Source: Scytolyngbya sp. HA4215-MV1
GTDB lineage: Bacteria > Cyanobacteriota > Cyanobacteriia > Leptolyngbyales > Leptolyngbyaceae
Assembly (NCBI GenBank): GCA_019359045.1
Contig: JAHHIA010000013.1
Coordinates: forward strand, 124,001-188,000
DNA: 64,000 nucleotides
Reading direction: 5' to 3'
A program made the translations under genes and the position numbers. This document shows positions 1-10,012 of the stretch, one piece after another (positions within the stretch are counted from its first letter, which is position 1; each line of letters opens with the position of its first letter). The notes below the pieces were generated by a model. The model searched no databases. It was not told the DNA's origin and was given only the letters and a program-made list of their open reading frames with translations.

Positions 1-3000
1 AAAGGTACTGCCGTTTGTCAAAGTCGTGGTACCCAACCGCAAACTGCCATTGAGCGGTCCACGGGTCAGGGTGTAGACCAGTTGTGCCGTAGTGTTGTCG
101 GGATCAATCGCTTTCAAGAACGCTGAGGTAATGGAAATATTGCCGTTCTCGTTGACCGTGACGGGGAGATTGAGCAGGGTAGGCACATCGTTTACTGGAG
201 AAACGGTGATGCTAAAAGGTGTGGCGGGAATACTGCTCCCGGCAGAATCACTAACGGTGAAGACAAAGCCATCGCTGGTATTTTCGCCACCCAGATGCAG
301 ATAGTTTATTAATCCGGCATCAATGTCTGCCTGGGTAAAGGTATCGCCTGAGTTGAGAATGGTCGTTCCGCGCCGCAAACTGCCATTGCTGGGAGCGGAT
401 TGTAAGGTGTAGGTAATTTGACCAGGGGCATCTTCCGCATCAGTGACTTTCAGGAGACTACCCGTAATCTTGAGCGATTTTCCTTCAACAACAAACAGGG
501 GATTGTTGTTAACTAAAAGGGGCGGATCATTGTCTGGGGCGACGACGATCGCGATCGTATCCAGGTCGCTCTTCGCTCCGCCACTGCCCGTATTGCCCTG
601 ATCATTGACATTGATGCTCAGTGTATCGTTACCAAAGAAGTTAAGCACGCCTCGGTATGTCAGGTTATTCAGTGCGGTATTAATATCCGTCAGGTTACCG
701 GTGAAGGTGAGCACGCTATCGTCGGTGCCATCTCCAGCCGTGAAAGTTAAACCATTAATCGAACTGAGAGTAATCACCCCATGGGTGACTGAAAGGGTAA
801 CTTTCACCGCACTCAGCCCAGCATCCACATCGGCAATGCTGATACCGCCAATGATTAGGTCAAGGTCTTCCAGGATATTTTGCGGTCCGGCGGGGACAGT
901 GATAATTGGGGCATCATTGGTAGGAGTTACCGTGACAGCGATCGTCTTGGTATCGCTGAGAGGACCGCCCACGCCTGTATTGCCCTGGTCATCGATCGCC
1001 AGGGTAATCGTATCGGCTCCATTGAAATCTTGATTGCCCCGATAGCGCAAGTTGGTCAAGGCAGCCTTAATATTCGCCAACGTGCCCGTAAAGGTCATGC
1101 TGCCATCTGCCGTGCCATCGCCCACGGTAAAGGTGAGACCTGTTAGCGCGCTCAGTGTCAAAACACCGTTTGCCGCAGACAGGGTGACGACAAGTTGCCC
1201 GGCAGCTGAATCCACATCATTGACATTAATGCCACTAATCACCAAATCTGTGTCTTCTGCCACGGTCTTGGCGCCTGGCACCGTAATCACAGGTGCGTCA
1301 TCCACCGCGTTGATGGTGATGTTGAGGGTATCGCTGTCAGTCTTGGCTCCGCCCGCTCCAGTGCTGCCCAGATCGCTCACACTCAAATTTAGGGTATCTG
1401 TGCCATTAAAGTTGGCATCGCCGCGATAGGTGAGGTCGTTGAGAGCCGTGTTGATGTTTGCCAGCGTGCCCGTGAAGGTCATACTCTTGCTGCCATTGCT
1501 GCCAGCCGTGAAGGTCAGCCCGGTGACGGAACTGAGGTTAATGAGGCCCTGGGCAACGGACAAGCTGACCCGCAGCGTACCAGAAAGGGCATCGATATCG
1601 GTAATGCTAATGCCGCTAAGGATGGCGATCGCATCCTCATCGACCGTAACTCCGCCAGTGGGCACCACGATCGCCGGAGCATCATTCACGGCGGTGACAT
1701 TGACATTAATTGTTTTGCTGGTGGAAAGGGGTGCTCCGCCTGTGTTGCCCTGATCATCCACACTGAGATTGATGATATCTGCGCCATTAAAGTCCAGATT
1801 GCCTTGATAGGTCAGTCCTGCGAGAGCTGCTTGAATATCACTCAAACTCCCTGTGAAAGTCATACTGCTATCGCTGGTGCCGTCCCCAGTGGTAAAGGTC
1901 AAGCCAGTCAGTGAACTGAGGGTGAGTTGTCCATTGGCAGCCGTTAGGGTAACCAGCAGTTGCCCACTGCCTGCATCAATGTCAGCGAGGGTGATGCCTG
2001 CCAGGGAAATTGGGGTATCTTCAGCAACTGTGACTGAAGCGGGTGTGGTAAGTACGGGCGCATCATTCACTGAATTAATGGTGAGGTTGATGACCTTCTG
2101 GTCGATTTGGGCGGCTCCGCCTGTGTTGCCGCGATCGTTAACTCCGATCGTTAGCGTATCCGCCCCGTTGTAATTGGCTTTGCCCCGGTAAATTAGGTTA
2201 TTGAGTGCTGTGTTAATATCCGCTAACGTGCCCCGGAAAACGAGATTGCTGTCAGCAGTGCCGTCCCCAGTGATGAAGCTCAAGCCATTAAAAGAACTGA
2301 GGGTGAGAACGCCCTGAGCCACACTCAAACTGACTTCCAGAATGCCATTGCCAGCATCCGCATCACTGATGCTAATGCCCGAAATGGTCAGATTGGTGTC
2401 TTCGTTGATGGATTGATCAATGGGAACCGTGATGATGGGTGGGTCATTGATGGGATTGATTGTCACAGCGATAGTTTTGCTAGCCGTTAGCGCACTCCCG
2501 CCCGTATTACCCAGATCATCGATCGTAATGGTGATGGTATCAGTACCGTTGTAGTTGGCTTTGCCGCGATAGACCAGGGTTGCCAGTGCGGCTGTAATCG
2601 CCGCCAGGGTTCCTGTGAAGGTCATGGTTTCGTCCGCAGCACCATCGCCAGTCGTGAATGTGAGGTTGGCTGGATTCAGCGTCAATAAACCATTCGTCGC
2701 AGCTAAGGTGACTTGTACCGGATTGGAATTAGCATCCACATCCGCGATCGTAATTCCTGCCAAGGGCAGATCCGTATCCTCATTCACCACCTGAGCTGCT
2801 GGCACAGTCAGGGTAGGCGCATCGTTCACAGGCGTGATGGTCAGCAAAATGCTCTTCGTATCGGTTAAACCGGGACCGCCTCCCGTAAAGCCACCATCGT
2901 TGACATTGATTGTGAGCGTGTCAGCACCGTTAAAGTTCAATCCACCTTTGTAAGAGAGGGTGTTGAACGCGGCATTGAGCGCGGTCAGTGAACCACTCAC

Positions 3001-6000
3001 TGTCACCGAGGCGCTGCCATTATTCGTGATAGTGAGACCCAGGGCAGAACCCAGCGTTAGTGTCCCATTGGTCACGCTCAAAGTAACGGTCAGTGGGTTC
3101 GTGCCCGCATCATCGGCGATGCTGATGCCACTGAAGGTGAGGCTGGTGTCTTCTGCTACAGACTGCGCTCCTGGCACAGTCAACACGGGGGCATCATTTA
3201 CTGGCGTAATGGCAAAGGTAAAGGTTTTGTTGGCAAGCGTGGTGGTGCCATCAGACAAATCGAAGAGGAAGCTATCGGTCAGCGTTTCGGTGCCATCATG
3301 TTGATATCGAACAGCGCCACTGTCTAACTCTGCCTGAGTAAAGGTGGCTCCTGCACCTAAGACAGTCGTGTTGCGGTATAGGGTGCCGTGGATGGGAGCA
3401 GTCTTGATGGTATAAAGCAGTTGAGCGGGACTGCTGTCTGGGTCGGTTGCCACCAAAAATCCTTGCAGCGGCACGGGATTGGGGTTTCCTTCCAGAACGG
3501 CTAATGGCGTATTAGTCGTGATAATAGGGGGATCGTCGATTGAGGTAATCGTAATCCCAAAGGTGAAAGGACCGATTGGTGTTGGAATTACACCATCTGT
3601 GATATTGAAGCTGAAGCTGTCATTGATTGCCTGGTTGCCATTGTGGGCATAGGAGAGACCGTTGGTATCAATGTCTGCTTGCGTAAATGTGCTACCGAGA
3701 ATCAGCGCAATCACTCCAGTGGGTGTTCTCAAGAACAAGGTGCCGTGATCTGGCAAATCGGTAACGATATAGGTTCGCTGTAGAACCGAATTATCCGGAT
3801 CGGTGATGTTGAGTTGAGCGTTGGTAATCACTTTGGTTTGCCGCTCAACGATCGTAAAGCCCGTATTGAGACTCAAGACGGGAACATCATTGACTGGGTT
3901 AATGGTGATATTGAAGGTTGTGTCCGGAATGGTACCACCTGCCCCATCGGTTACCGAGAAGACAAAGCTATCGCTGGTTGCTTCGTTCCCGTCATTGAGA
4001 TATGCGACTTTGCCCGCCAGCAGATCTGCTTTGGTAAAGCTGCCGCCTGCTGCCAGGGCAACTCCGTTCACCAATAAACTGCCCCTGGTGGGAATCGTCT
4101 TGACGATATAACGGATTTGATTGTCTGAGTTATCAACGTCGGTTACAGGTAGGTTGACCCCACTTAAGACAAAAGCTGGAGCACCTTCATTGACGGTGAT
4201 GGGAACGATCGTGCCTAAGACGGGCGGATCGTTGACCGGAGTAATGGTGATGTTGAAGGTAACCGGTCCAACCGGGGTGGTAACAATGCCATCAGAAACG
4301 GTGAACTGGAATTTGTCGCTAATGGCTTCAGTGCCATCGTTGAGATAGCTCAGTCGTCCAGCATCAATATCTGCCTGGGTAAAGGTTTGCCCAATCGTGA
4401 GTTGAGTGCCATTGAGGCGCAGGATACCTTTTGTTGGTAATACAGACAGCGTATAGGTGACCTGATCGGGAGGATTGTTGGCATCGCTAAACTGGAGTAG
4501 GGTGTTGGCGATCGTCGTCGCAGGCGCACCTTCATCTACAGTTAGCCCCAAATTGTTGACCACAACCGGAATGCTATTAGCAGACAGTTGCAGTGTGTAG
4601 TTCGTATTCTGTCCAGTAGCAGCTTGAGCTACTCGGATAAAATAGGTACCCGCAGTTAAAGTTCGCACCAGCGTCTCATTCGCATTACCCGCATTGGTGC
4701 CTACCGCAGGGGGAGTGAGGGGATTCCCTGAGCCGTCCAAAATCTGAATATCTGCATTTTGAGCCAAATCTTTTAAGACCAGACTGACATCAGCAGGTCC
4801 TGTCAGCGTGAACTGATAGAAATCGATCGGATCGACATCTCCCACGAAATCACGATAGGAGCCGCTGCCGTTTAAATTACCGATGACGAAAGGAGCAGTC
4901 GTGGGGGCATTGTCAGCAATGTCAAAGAGACCAGGTTGTTGCGATCGGCTGAGGGGCGCAACCAGTTGCCAATCCGGGGCGGGCACCTGCTGTAAAGTCG
5001 TACTAATTGCTAAAGCCGTTCCATTCATTTGCCAGATAGCATTGTTGCCTGTAGCGTAGTTACGCCAGACAATATCTGGTTGCCCATCACCGGTATAATC
5101 TCCTACACCAGCAATTTGCCAGTTAGTATCGGTTTGTGCAGGTAGATTCAGGGTTCCCGTAGGGGTATTGCCGTTCATACTCCAGAGTACGTTGACTCCG
5201 GTGGTATAGTTGCGCCAAACAATATCAGCTTGCCCGTCTTGCGTAAAGTCAGCTGCTCCCTGAATCCGCCAACTAGGATCAACAGTGGGACCATTGAGCG
5301 GCAGTGTGTTGACGGCAGTGGTGCCATTCATCTGCCAGATGACCGTTGCTCCCGTTGCCTGATTGCGCCAAACGATATCGGTTTGCCCATCCTTGGTAAA
5401 ATCACCCGTTGCCTGGATTCGCCAATTTGGATCGGTGACAGAGGGTAAGGCAATGTTAGCGGTTACCACCGTGCCATTGACTTGCCAGATAAGGTTTGCG
5501 CCAGTGGACAGGTTGCGCCAGAGAATGTCAGATTGCCCATCTCCGTTAAAATCTCCAGTCGTTTCGATGCGCCAGTTGGGGTCGGGAACCGCAGAGGGGA
5601 GGTCCAGGGTTGCGGTTGGCACAGTGCCTGACATCTGCCATGCCACATTTTTACCCGTTGTATAGTTGCGCCAGAGCAGGTCATTTTTGATACTGGATAA
5701 TGCTCGTATATTCAGGCTGTAGTTTGTACTGGCACCTATCGCAGGGGTTACCCGGATGTAATAGACTCCAGCATTGAGAATTGTATTGATCGATTCTGCC
5801 AGGGTGCCTAGATTAGTGGAACTCTGGGTGGCACCACCAATGACCACTGCTGCGCCTGAACTGTCAAGCAGTTCAACATTGGCGTCGCCACTCAAGTTGG
5901 TCAAAGAGAGACTAAAACTGCTTCGAGAACTCAATCGAAAACGATAGTAATCCAATGGATCTGCGGAACTGACAGCATCTGAAAAGGTTTGCGATGCAAA

Positions 6001-6054
6001 AGTTAGATTGAGTGCTCTAGCAGTATTTAGCGTATTCCCAGCATTATCAGCCAT
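1..6054 (-). CDS. Giant multi-domain adhesin, type I secretion substrate (partial, C-terminus beyond left edge)
   Basis: An open frame of 2018 codons starts at ATG 6054 and runs uninterrupted to base 1, so the C-terminus is missing. Domains read in order: a pre-peptidase C-terminal-like (PPC) domain (about residues 1-118), five FG-GAP/VCBS-type repeats with the motif D-x-N-G-D-G-x-x-D-I-L-W-R-N (about 120-370), a second PPC domain (375-495), four cadherin-like/CSPG repeats of about 113 residues (495-950), seven near-identical modules of about 127 residues (950-1843), then one further complete CSPG repeat and the start of another. Most modules end in (V/I)ND(A/P)P, the usual linker of calcium-binding adhesin repeats. 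There is no N-terminal signal peptide, which fits export by the type I exporter encoded just upstream on the same strand. A role as surface or extracellular adhesin is inference. The C-terminal secretion signal should lie outside the window. Confidence 0.88.
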   Translation of the reverse strand, partial: MADNAGNTLNTARALNLTFASQTFSDAVSSADPLDYYRFRLSSRSSFSLSLTNLSGDANVELLDSSGAAVVIGGATQSSTNLGTLAESINTILNAGVYYIRVTPAIGASTNYSLNIRALSSIKNDLLWRNYTTGKNVAWQMSGTVPTATLDLPSAVPDPNWRIETTGDFNGDGQSDILWRNLSTGANLIWQVNGTVVTANIALPSVTDPNWRIQATGDFTKDGQTDIVWRNQATGATVIWQMNGTTAVNTLPLNGPTVDPSWRIQGAADFTQDGQADIVWRNYTTGVNVLWSMNGNTPTGTLNLPAQTDTNWQIAGVGDYTGDGQPDIVWRNYATGNNAIWQMNGTALAISTTLQQVPAPDWQLVAPLSRSQQPGLFDIADNAPTTAPFVIGNLNGSGSYRDFVGDVDPIDFYQFTLTGPADVSLVLKDLAQNADIQILDGSGNPLTPPAVGTNAGNANETLVRTLTAGTYFIRVAQAATGQNTNYTLQLSANSIPVVVNNLGLTVDEGAPATTIANTLLQFSDANNPPDQVTYTLSVLPTKGILRLNGTQLTIGQTFTQADIDAGRLSYLNDGTEAISDKFQFTVSDGIVTTPVGPVTFNITITPVNDPPVLGTIVPITVNEGAPAFVLSGVNLPVTDVDNSDNQIRYIVKTIPTRGSLLVNGVALAAGGSFTKADLLAGKVAYLNDGNEATSDSFVFSVTDGAGGTIPDTTFNITINPVNDVPVLSLNTGFTIVERQTKVITNAQLNITDPDNSVLQRTYIVTDLPDHGTLFLRTPTGVIALILGSTFTQADIDTNGLSYAHNGNQAINDSFSFNITDGVIPTPIGPFTFGITITSIDDPPIITTNTPLAVLEGNPNPVPLQGFLVATDPDSSPAQLLYTIKTAPIHGTLYRNTTVLGAGATFTQAELDSGAVRYQHDGTETLTDSFLFDLSDGTTTLANKTFTFAITPVNDAPVLTVPGAQSVAEDTSLTFSGISIADDAGTNPLTVTLSVTNGTLTLGSALGLTITNNGSASVTVSGSLTALNAAFNTLSYKGGLNFNGADTLTINVNDGGFTGGGPGLTDTKSILLTITPVNDAPTLTVPAAQVVNEDTDLPLAGITIADVDANSNPVQVTLAATNGLLTLNPANLTFTTGDGAADETMTFTGTLAAITAALATLVYRGKANYNGTDTITITIDDLGNTGGSALTASKTIAVTINPINDPPIITVPIDQSINEDTNLTISGISISDADAGNGILEVSLSVAQGVLTLSSFNGLSFITGDGTADSNLVFRGTLADINTALNNLIYRGKANYNGADTLTIGVNDRGNTGGAAQIDQKVINLTINSVNDAPVLTTPASVTVAEDTPISLAGITLADIDAGSGQLLVTLTAANGQLTLSSLTGLTFTTGDGTSDSSMTFTGSLSDIQAALAGLTYQGNLDFNGADIINLSVDDQGNTGGAPLSTSKTINVNVTAVNDAPAIVVPTGGVTVDEDAIAILSGISITDIDALSGTLRVSLSVAQGLINLSSVTGLTFTAGSNGSKSMTFTGTLANINTALNDLTYRGDANFNGTDTLNLSVSDLGSTGAGGAKTDSDTLNITINAVDDAPVITVPGAKTVAEDTDLVISGINVNDVDSAAGQLVVTLSAANGVLTLSALTGLTFTVGDGTADGSMTFTGTLANIKAALTNLRYRGNQDFNGADTITLAIDDQGNTGVGGPLSDTKTIAVTVTPTNDAPIITVPAGPQNILEDLDLIIGGISIADVDAGLSAVKVTLSVTHGVITLSSINGLTFTAGDGTDDSVLTFTGNLTDINTALNNLTYRGVLNFFGNDTLSINVNDQGNTGSGGAKSDLDTIAIVVAPDNDPPLLVNNNPLFVVEGKSLKITGSLLKVTDAEDAPGQITYTLQSAPSNGSLRRGTTILNSGDTFTQADIDAGLINYLHLGGENTSDGFVFTVSDSAGSSIPATPFSITVSPVNDVPTLLNLPVTVNENGNISITSAFLKAIDPDNTTAQLVYTLTRGPLNGSLRLGTTTLTNGSTF
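530..3200 (-). repeat. Seven tandem ~381-bp coding repeats inside the adhesin gene
   Basis: Seven consecutive modules of about 127 codons share the pattern VPxxxxVxEDTxLxIxGI, then a G-L-T-F-T-x-G-D-G core, a YRGxxNFNGxDTL stretch and a closing VNDAP. They are far more alike to one another than to the flanking CSPG repeats, so they probably spread by recent in-gene duplication. Boundaries are approximate. Confidence 0.8.
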
Positions 6055-6168
6055 AGCTATTACTCGTACGTAGGCGAAGATAGAATTCCCCACGATATTG
6101 CCATAGCGATCAAGTGAAAATACTGAATTCTAAAAATTTCACGGAAATTGAGGGCGGCCTGATGCAAT

Positions 6169-8691
6169 TTATACAGAAGCTTGCTGACGCTGATAAAGCG
6201 ACCAGTAAAGTCCTTTTTGTTGAAGAAGTTCATCATGAGTGCCGCGTTCAGCCAGCACACCTTTCTCCAAAACTACGATGAGGTTGGCACGCTTCAAGGG
6301 AGCAAAGCGGTGAGAAATCAGAAAAACCGTACGATTCTGGGAAACTTTTTGAAGATTCTGTAAAACCTGCTGCTCAGTCTCGCTATCGAGGGCGCTGGTC
6401 GCCTCATCCAAAATCAAGATGGGCGCATTGGAGAGAAACAACCGTGCCAGGGCAATGCGCTGCCGCTGTCCTCCAGATAGGGCAGTACCTCGTTCCCCCA
6501 CATTAGTCTCGTAACCATGGGTCAGTTCGCTAATAAAATCATGTGCCGCTGCCATCCGGGCTGCCTCTACCACTTGTTCCGCAGTAATGTCGGGATCGCC
6601 GAGGGTAATGTTTTCCAGCACAGTGCCGTTGAACAGAAAGTCCTCTTGCAGGACCACTCCCATTTGCTGACGCAGGGAAGCAAGATCGGAACTTTTAATA
6701 TCAAACCCATCCACGAGGATGCGTCCCGATTCGACCTGATAAAGGCGTTGTAGCAGTTTAGACAGGGTACTTTTTCCAGAGCCGCTACGCCCCACAACAC
6801 CCACCAGCATTCCTGGTTCCACATTAAAGGAAATGCCGCGTAGGACAGGTTCTTGTTGAGGATGGTAGCGAAAGAATACCTGGTCGAAGACAGTTTGACC
6901 TTTGAGGGGGGGTAATACCAGCCCTGATCCGGCTTCGGCTTCGGGAGCAACGTTCAGGATATCGCCGATGCGATCGACCGACAACAACACCTGCTGAAGG
7001 GTTTGCCAAAGTTGTACCAGTCGCAGCAACGGACCTGTGACTCGACCCGAAAGCATCTGAAACGCCACCAACTGACCCACCGACAACTTTTGATCAATCA
7101 CTAGCTTTGCCCCAAACCAGAGGATCAGCAGGTAAGAAAGATTGGTCAAAAAGTCACCGATGTTGTTACTGATATTGGAGGTGGTGGAGGCTTTGAAGCC
7201 AGTGCGAATATAGCGAGCAAAGAGACCTTCCCAGCGCTCCCGAGAAACTTTTTCAGCAGTGTGGGCTTTGACTGCGTGAATTCCTGTAATGGTTTCTACC
7301 AGGAAGGATTGACTATCAGCACTGCGGTTAAAGGTTTCATTCAGCCAGTTACGCAGAATGGGGGTGGAAACCAGGGTCAAAATCGCAAATAGAGGTAATA
7401 CGGCAAGAGCTACCCAGGTGAGGGGGATACTGTAGTAGAACATCAGTGCCAGGTAAACGACCGCAAAGATGCTGTCCAGCACCACGGTAAGGGCAGTACC
7501 GGTCAAAAATTGGCGGATATTCTCTAGCTCGTGAACTCGTGCTACCGTGTCGCCGACCCGACGCGACTCGAAATATGCTAGTGGCAACCGCATCAGATGA
7601 CGGAATACCTGAGCCGAGAGGCTGAGATCCAGACGTCGAGCGGTATGGGTAAAAATAAACAACCGCAATATACCGAGAAAGGCTTCAAAGAAGGCAACAG
7701 ATAGCAAGGCGATCGCCATCACATCTAGCGTAGAGAGGCTACCATGCACCATCACCCGGTCAATCACTACTTGGGTAATGACCGGCGTTGCCAGCCCCAA
7801 CAATTGCAAGGTCAAAGAGGCTAGTAGGACTTCGCCCAGCAAGCGACGATATCGCCAAACGGCTGGCAAAAACCAAGTCAGGTTAAAGCGATCTTGGGTT
7901 TGGATTGGTTCAACTTGCCACAGGTTGCCATCCCAGCCAGGCGCTACCACCGATCGCGGTAGCGCTTCGCAAGTTTGGGTGGGGTTAGTAGGATCGCCAA
8001 TAATCAGTCGATCGCCCTTGCAACCATAGACCACCATCCAACGTTCCTGTTGCCAGTGCAGCAGGGCTGGAAAATTCAACTGGCGCAATTCTGCCCAACT
8101 GGTTTCAATATGCCGTAGTTGCATCCCCACTTTTTCAGCGGCTTCGGTCACATCAGCGGGGCGTTGCCCCCGCAACTGACGCTGCACCCACTCCAGTTGG
8201 GCAGAAATTTGCAAATGATAAGCTGCCATGGTTAGGCAGGCGGCAGCCGTATTAACGCTTGCCACAAAGGGAAACCCTAAAATGGGCTTGGGGCTGTTTT
8301 CGGTTTGAGGTTGGTAGCGCAATCGCTGCACTGCCCAAAACTGCTCGATTTCCGAAGAAGATAAAGTCGCCCAGAGATCAGGTCGCCAATGCATCACCAC
8401 GACATTGTCACTCGAAGCCCTGGCTTTCCAATAGCCCGATAACTCGAGTAACGGACCTAGCCAATCTCCCGCTTTGAGCATGGTCGATTGTCCCTCTTCA
8501 GGCACCAACCGAACTTTGCCAGATAGGACTAATACCTGACTATCTGGCGAATCAGTAGACCAAATGACTTGTCCTAGCGTGTAGCGACGAGTTTCAGCTT
8601 GTTGTTTAAACTGAACCTGTTGCTCAGAACTGAGGAAGCAGAGCGGTGGAGCATCCCAAGGAATGGCTATGGCGTTATCGTCGGTAATCAT
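6169..8691 (-). CDS. Type I secretion ABC transporter with degenerate C39 domain (HlyB-like)
   Basis: An 840-residue exporter subunit. Domains: a cyclic-nucleotide-binding-like fold (about 1-125), a C39-peptidase-like domain (about 135-270), a six-helix ABC transmembrane domain (about 285-550) and an ATPase domain (from about 600) with Walker A GRSGSGKST, signature LSGGQRQR, Walker B ILILDEATSALD and a switch histidine in LISHRF. The C39 domain has lost its catalytic residues: the usual D-C-G motif reads VNTAAAC, and the His position lies in a region reading QERWMVVYG. It is therefore a C39-like domain as in HlyB, which binds substrate without cleaving a leader. The start ATG overlaps the stop of the upstream isomerase gene by 4 bp, so the two are translationally coupled. 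The giant adhesin begins 114 bp downstream and is the likely cargo. No HlyD-type adaptor is in the window. Confidence 0.93.
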   Translation of the reverse strand: MITDDNAIAIPWDAPPLCFLSSEQQVQFKQQAETRRYTLGQVIWSTDSPDSQVLVLSGKVRLVPEEGQSTMLKAGDWLGPLLELSGYWKARASSDNVVVMHWRPDLWATLSSSEIEQFWAVQRLRYQPQTENSPKPILGFPFVASVNTAAACLTMAAYHLQISAQLEWVQRQLRGQRPADVTEAAEKVGMQLRHIETSWAELRQLNFPALLHWQQERWMVVYGCKGDRLIIGDPTNPTQTCEALPRSVVAPGWDGNLWQVEPIQTQDRFNLTWFLPAVWRYRRLLGEVLLASLTLQLLGLATPVITQVVIDRVMVHGSLSTLDVMAIALLSVAFFEAFLGILRLFIFTHTARRLDLSLSAQVFRHLMRLPLAYFESRRVGDTVARVHELENIRQFLTGTALTVVLDSIFAVVYLALMFYYSIPLTWVALAVLPLFAILTLVSTPILRNWLNETFNRSADSQSFLVETITGIHAVKAHTAEKVSRERWEGLFARYIRTGFKASTTSNISNNIGDFLTNLSYLLILWFGAKLVIDQKLSVGQLVAFQMLSGRVTGPLLRLVQLWQTLQQVLLSVDRIGDILNVAPEAEAGSGLVLPPLKGQTVFDQVFFRYHPQQEPVLRGISFNVEPGMLVGVVGRSGSGKSTLSKLLQRLYQVESGRILVDGFDIKSSDLASLRQQMGVVLQEDFLFNGTVLENITLGDPDITAEQVVEAARMAAAHDFISELTHGYETNVGERGTALSGGQRQRIALARLFLSNAPILILDEATSALDSETEQQVLQNLQKVSQNRTVFLISHRFAPLKRANLIVVLEKGVLAERGTHDELLQQKGLYWSLYQRQQASV

Positions 8692-9449
8692 TCATTTACC
8701 TGTAATTTGACGGTCATTTTTTGTAACTTTTCAGCAATCCAGCGTTCAAACAACTCATTTTGTAACGCTTGCTTGAGTTTCGGATCTTCTAACGAAGCGG
8801 GGAGTAGTTGTTCTACCCGGAACAATCCCCAGTTTTTCTCAATTTCAACTGGTCCTACTAAATCGCCCGCAACGGCTGCATCGACCAAGGCCCTAAGAGT
8901 GTCCGGCATCGTTCCTCGGCTAACCGGACCCATCATGCCATTGGCTACTCGATCTTCCGCGATCGAATACTGCTGCGCCAAATTTTCAAACTTGGCTCCT
9001 TCATCAATTTGGCTTCTGAGTTCTTCAGCCAATTCTTTGCTGTCTACGACAATGCGCGACACAACGACCCGATCCAAAAAAAGTTTGCGCTCAATAAAAT
9101 ATTCTTGCAACTTGGATTCGGAAAGCTGAGTTTTGAGTTTTTCTAACTTAAACCCATTTACAATCTGACTGTGGAACGCGTTGTAGTCTAGTCCATTCCG
9201 GGTCAGCCACTCTTGAAAGGCTTTGGGCTCAGTTAATTTTTGTTGTAATCGAAAATTAATCACTGCTTGCTCAATGACTGCTGAGCTGATATCGATATCT
9301 TCGCGCGTTTGCAGTTCTTGCTCCAAAACGTACTGGCGCAGAATATCGCTTAAAAAGGATTGCAGCTTACCCGAAGATTGCAGATATTTCAAACACTGGG
9401 AAAGGGAAAGGGGTTGTTCGTCAACCGTGAGAAAGGGGGTCGCTGCCAT
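8688..9449 (-). CDS. Parvulin-type peptidylprolyl isomerase (SurA/PrsA-like)
   Basis: A 253-residue protein. The N-terminal half is helical and charged, like the chaperone part of SurA. A rotamase (parvulin) domain follows at about residues 120-225, with the recognisable stretch GAKFENLAQQYS, then MMGPVSRGTMP and GPVEIEKNWGLFRVE. There is no signal peptide, so it should act in the cytoplasm or at the inner membrane. In cyanobacteria such isomerases are commonly encoded beside type I exporters; here the stop codon overlaps the exporter's ATG. A role in keeping the large adhesin export-competent is inference. ATG 9449 is preferred over an in-frame TTG six bases upstream. Confidence 0.88.
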   Translation of the reverse strand: MAATPFLTVDEQPLSLSQCLKYLQSSGKLQSFLSDILRQYVLEQELQTREDIDISSAVIEQAVINFRLQQKLTEPKAFQEWLTRNGLDYNAFHSQIVNGFKLEKLKTQLSESKLQEYFIERKLFLDRVVVSRIVVDSKELAEELRSQIDEGAKFENLAQQYSIAEDRVANGMMGPVSRGTMPDTLRALVDAAVAGDLVGPVEIEKNWGLFRVEQLLPASLEDPKLKQALQNELFERWIAEKLQKMTVKLQVNE

Positions 9450-9820
9450 ATTCAATCCAAATTAACCTATGTGGAACTACTGTTATCTTGCCCAGAACAT
9501 CCAAGATTGATTCTAGTCTTACAGAGCTTTCAGAGATTTCAAGGAAAAATTTGCCCTGCTTAATATCTTTTGGGCAATTTTTATTCGGACGGAGTGAATT
9601 TTTTGCGCTTCGATCATTTGGTTGGTCATCCTAGCAAACCTGATTCTCTTTCAACAGGGCAGATGGCTCAAATTTCACCTCGGTTCGTAAGCTCGTTTTC
9701 TCGGTGCACCAGGTCACAGTTTAAGCGGTTCTTATCTCACCGATGAAAGGGATGTTCATCACTTCATGAATGAAAAACATGCTGGATGATCAATCCCGTT
9801 AGTCCTCAAAGGAAATCGTC
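9450..9820. other. Intergenic region, divergent promoters
   Basis: A 371-bp gap between the divergent isomerase (-) and DUF4278 (+) genes. It must hold promoters for both. I see no gene, clear terminator or repeat in it. An AAAGGA ribosome-binding site lies just before ATG 9821. Confidence 0.5.
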
Positions 9821-10012
9821 ATGAAACTCTCGTATCGTGGTGTTCGTTACGACTATAAATCTATCAATGCAGAAATTTTAAGCAGCAGAACGATTGATCA
9901 ATATGAGGGGATTTCTACGGATCTGAAAACTTCCAGAGAAGAGCATTTGTCCGATACTCTGGTAAGACTGAAGTATCGTGGGATCGTCTACATTGGGTTT
10001 TGTGAATTTTAA
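9821..10012 (+). CDS. DUF4278 domain-containing small protein
   Basis: A 63-residue protein beginning MKLSYRGVRYDY and ending with a second, similar block RLKYRGIVYIGF. This is the hallmark of the DUF4278 family of small cyanobacterial proteins, whose function is unknown. The two short Y-R-G blocks bracket a charged middle. It stands alone, with about 200 bp to the next gene on the opposite strand. Confidence 0.85.
   Translation: MKLSYRGVRYDYKSINAEILSSRTIDQYEGISTDLKTSREEHLSDTLVRLKYRGIVYIGFCEF

Noticed and set aside
92-4348. Chain of plus-strand reading frames with Val/Ser-rich products
   Set aside because: They are antisense shadows of the highly repetitive adhesin gene on the minus strand. 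They share the repeat period of that gene and lack any family pattern.
5230-5684. Open frames on both strands over the FG-GAP segment
   Set aside because: Out-of-frame readings of the adhesin's repeats.
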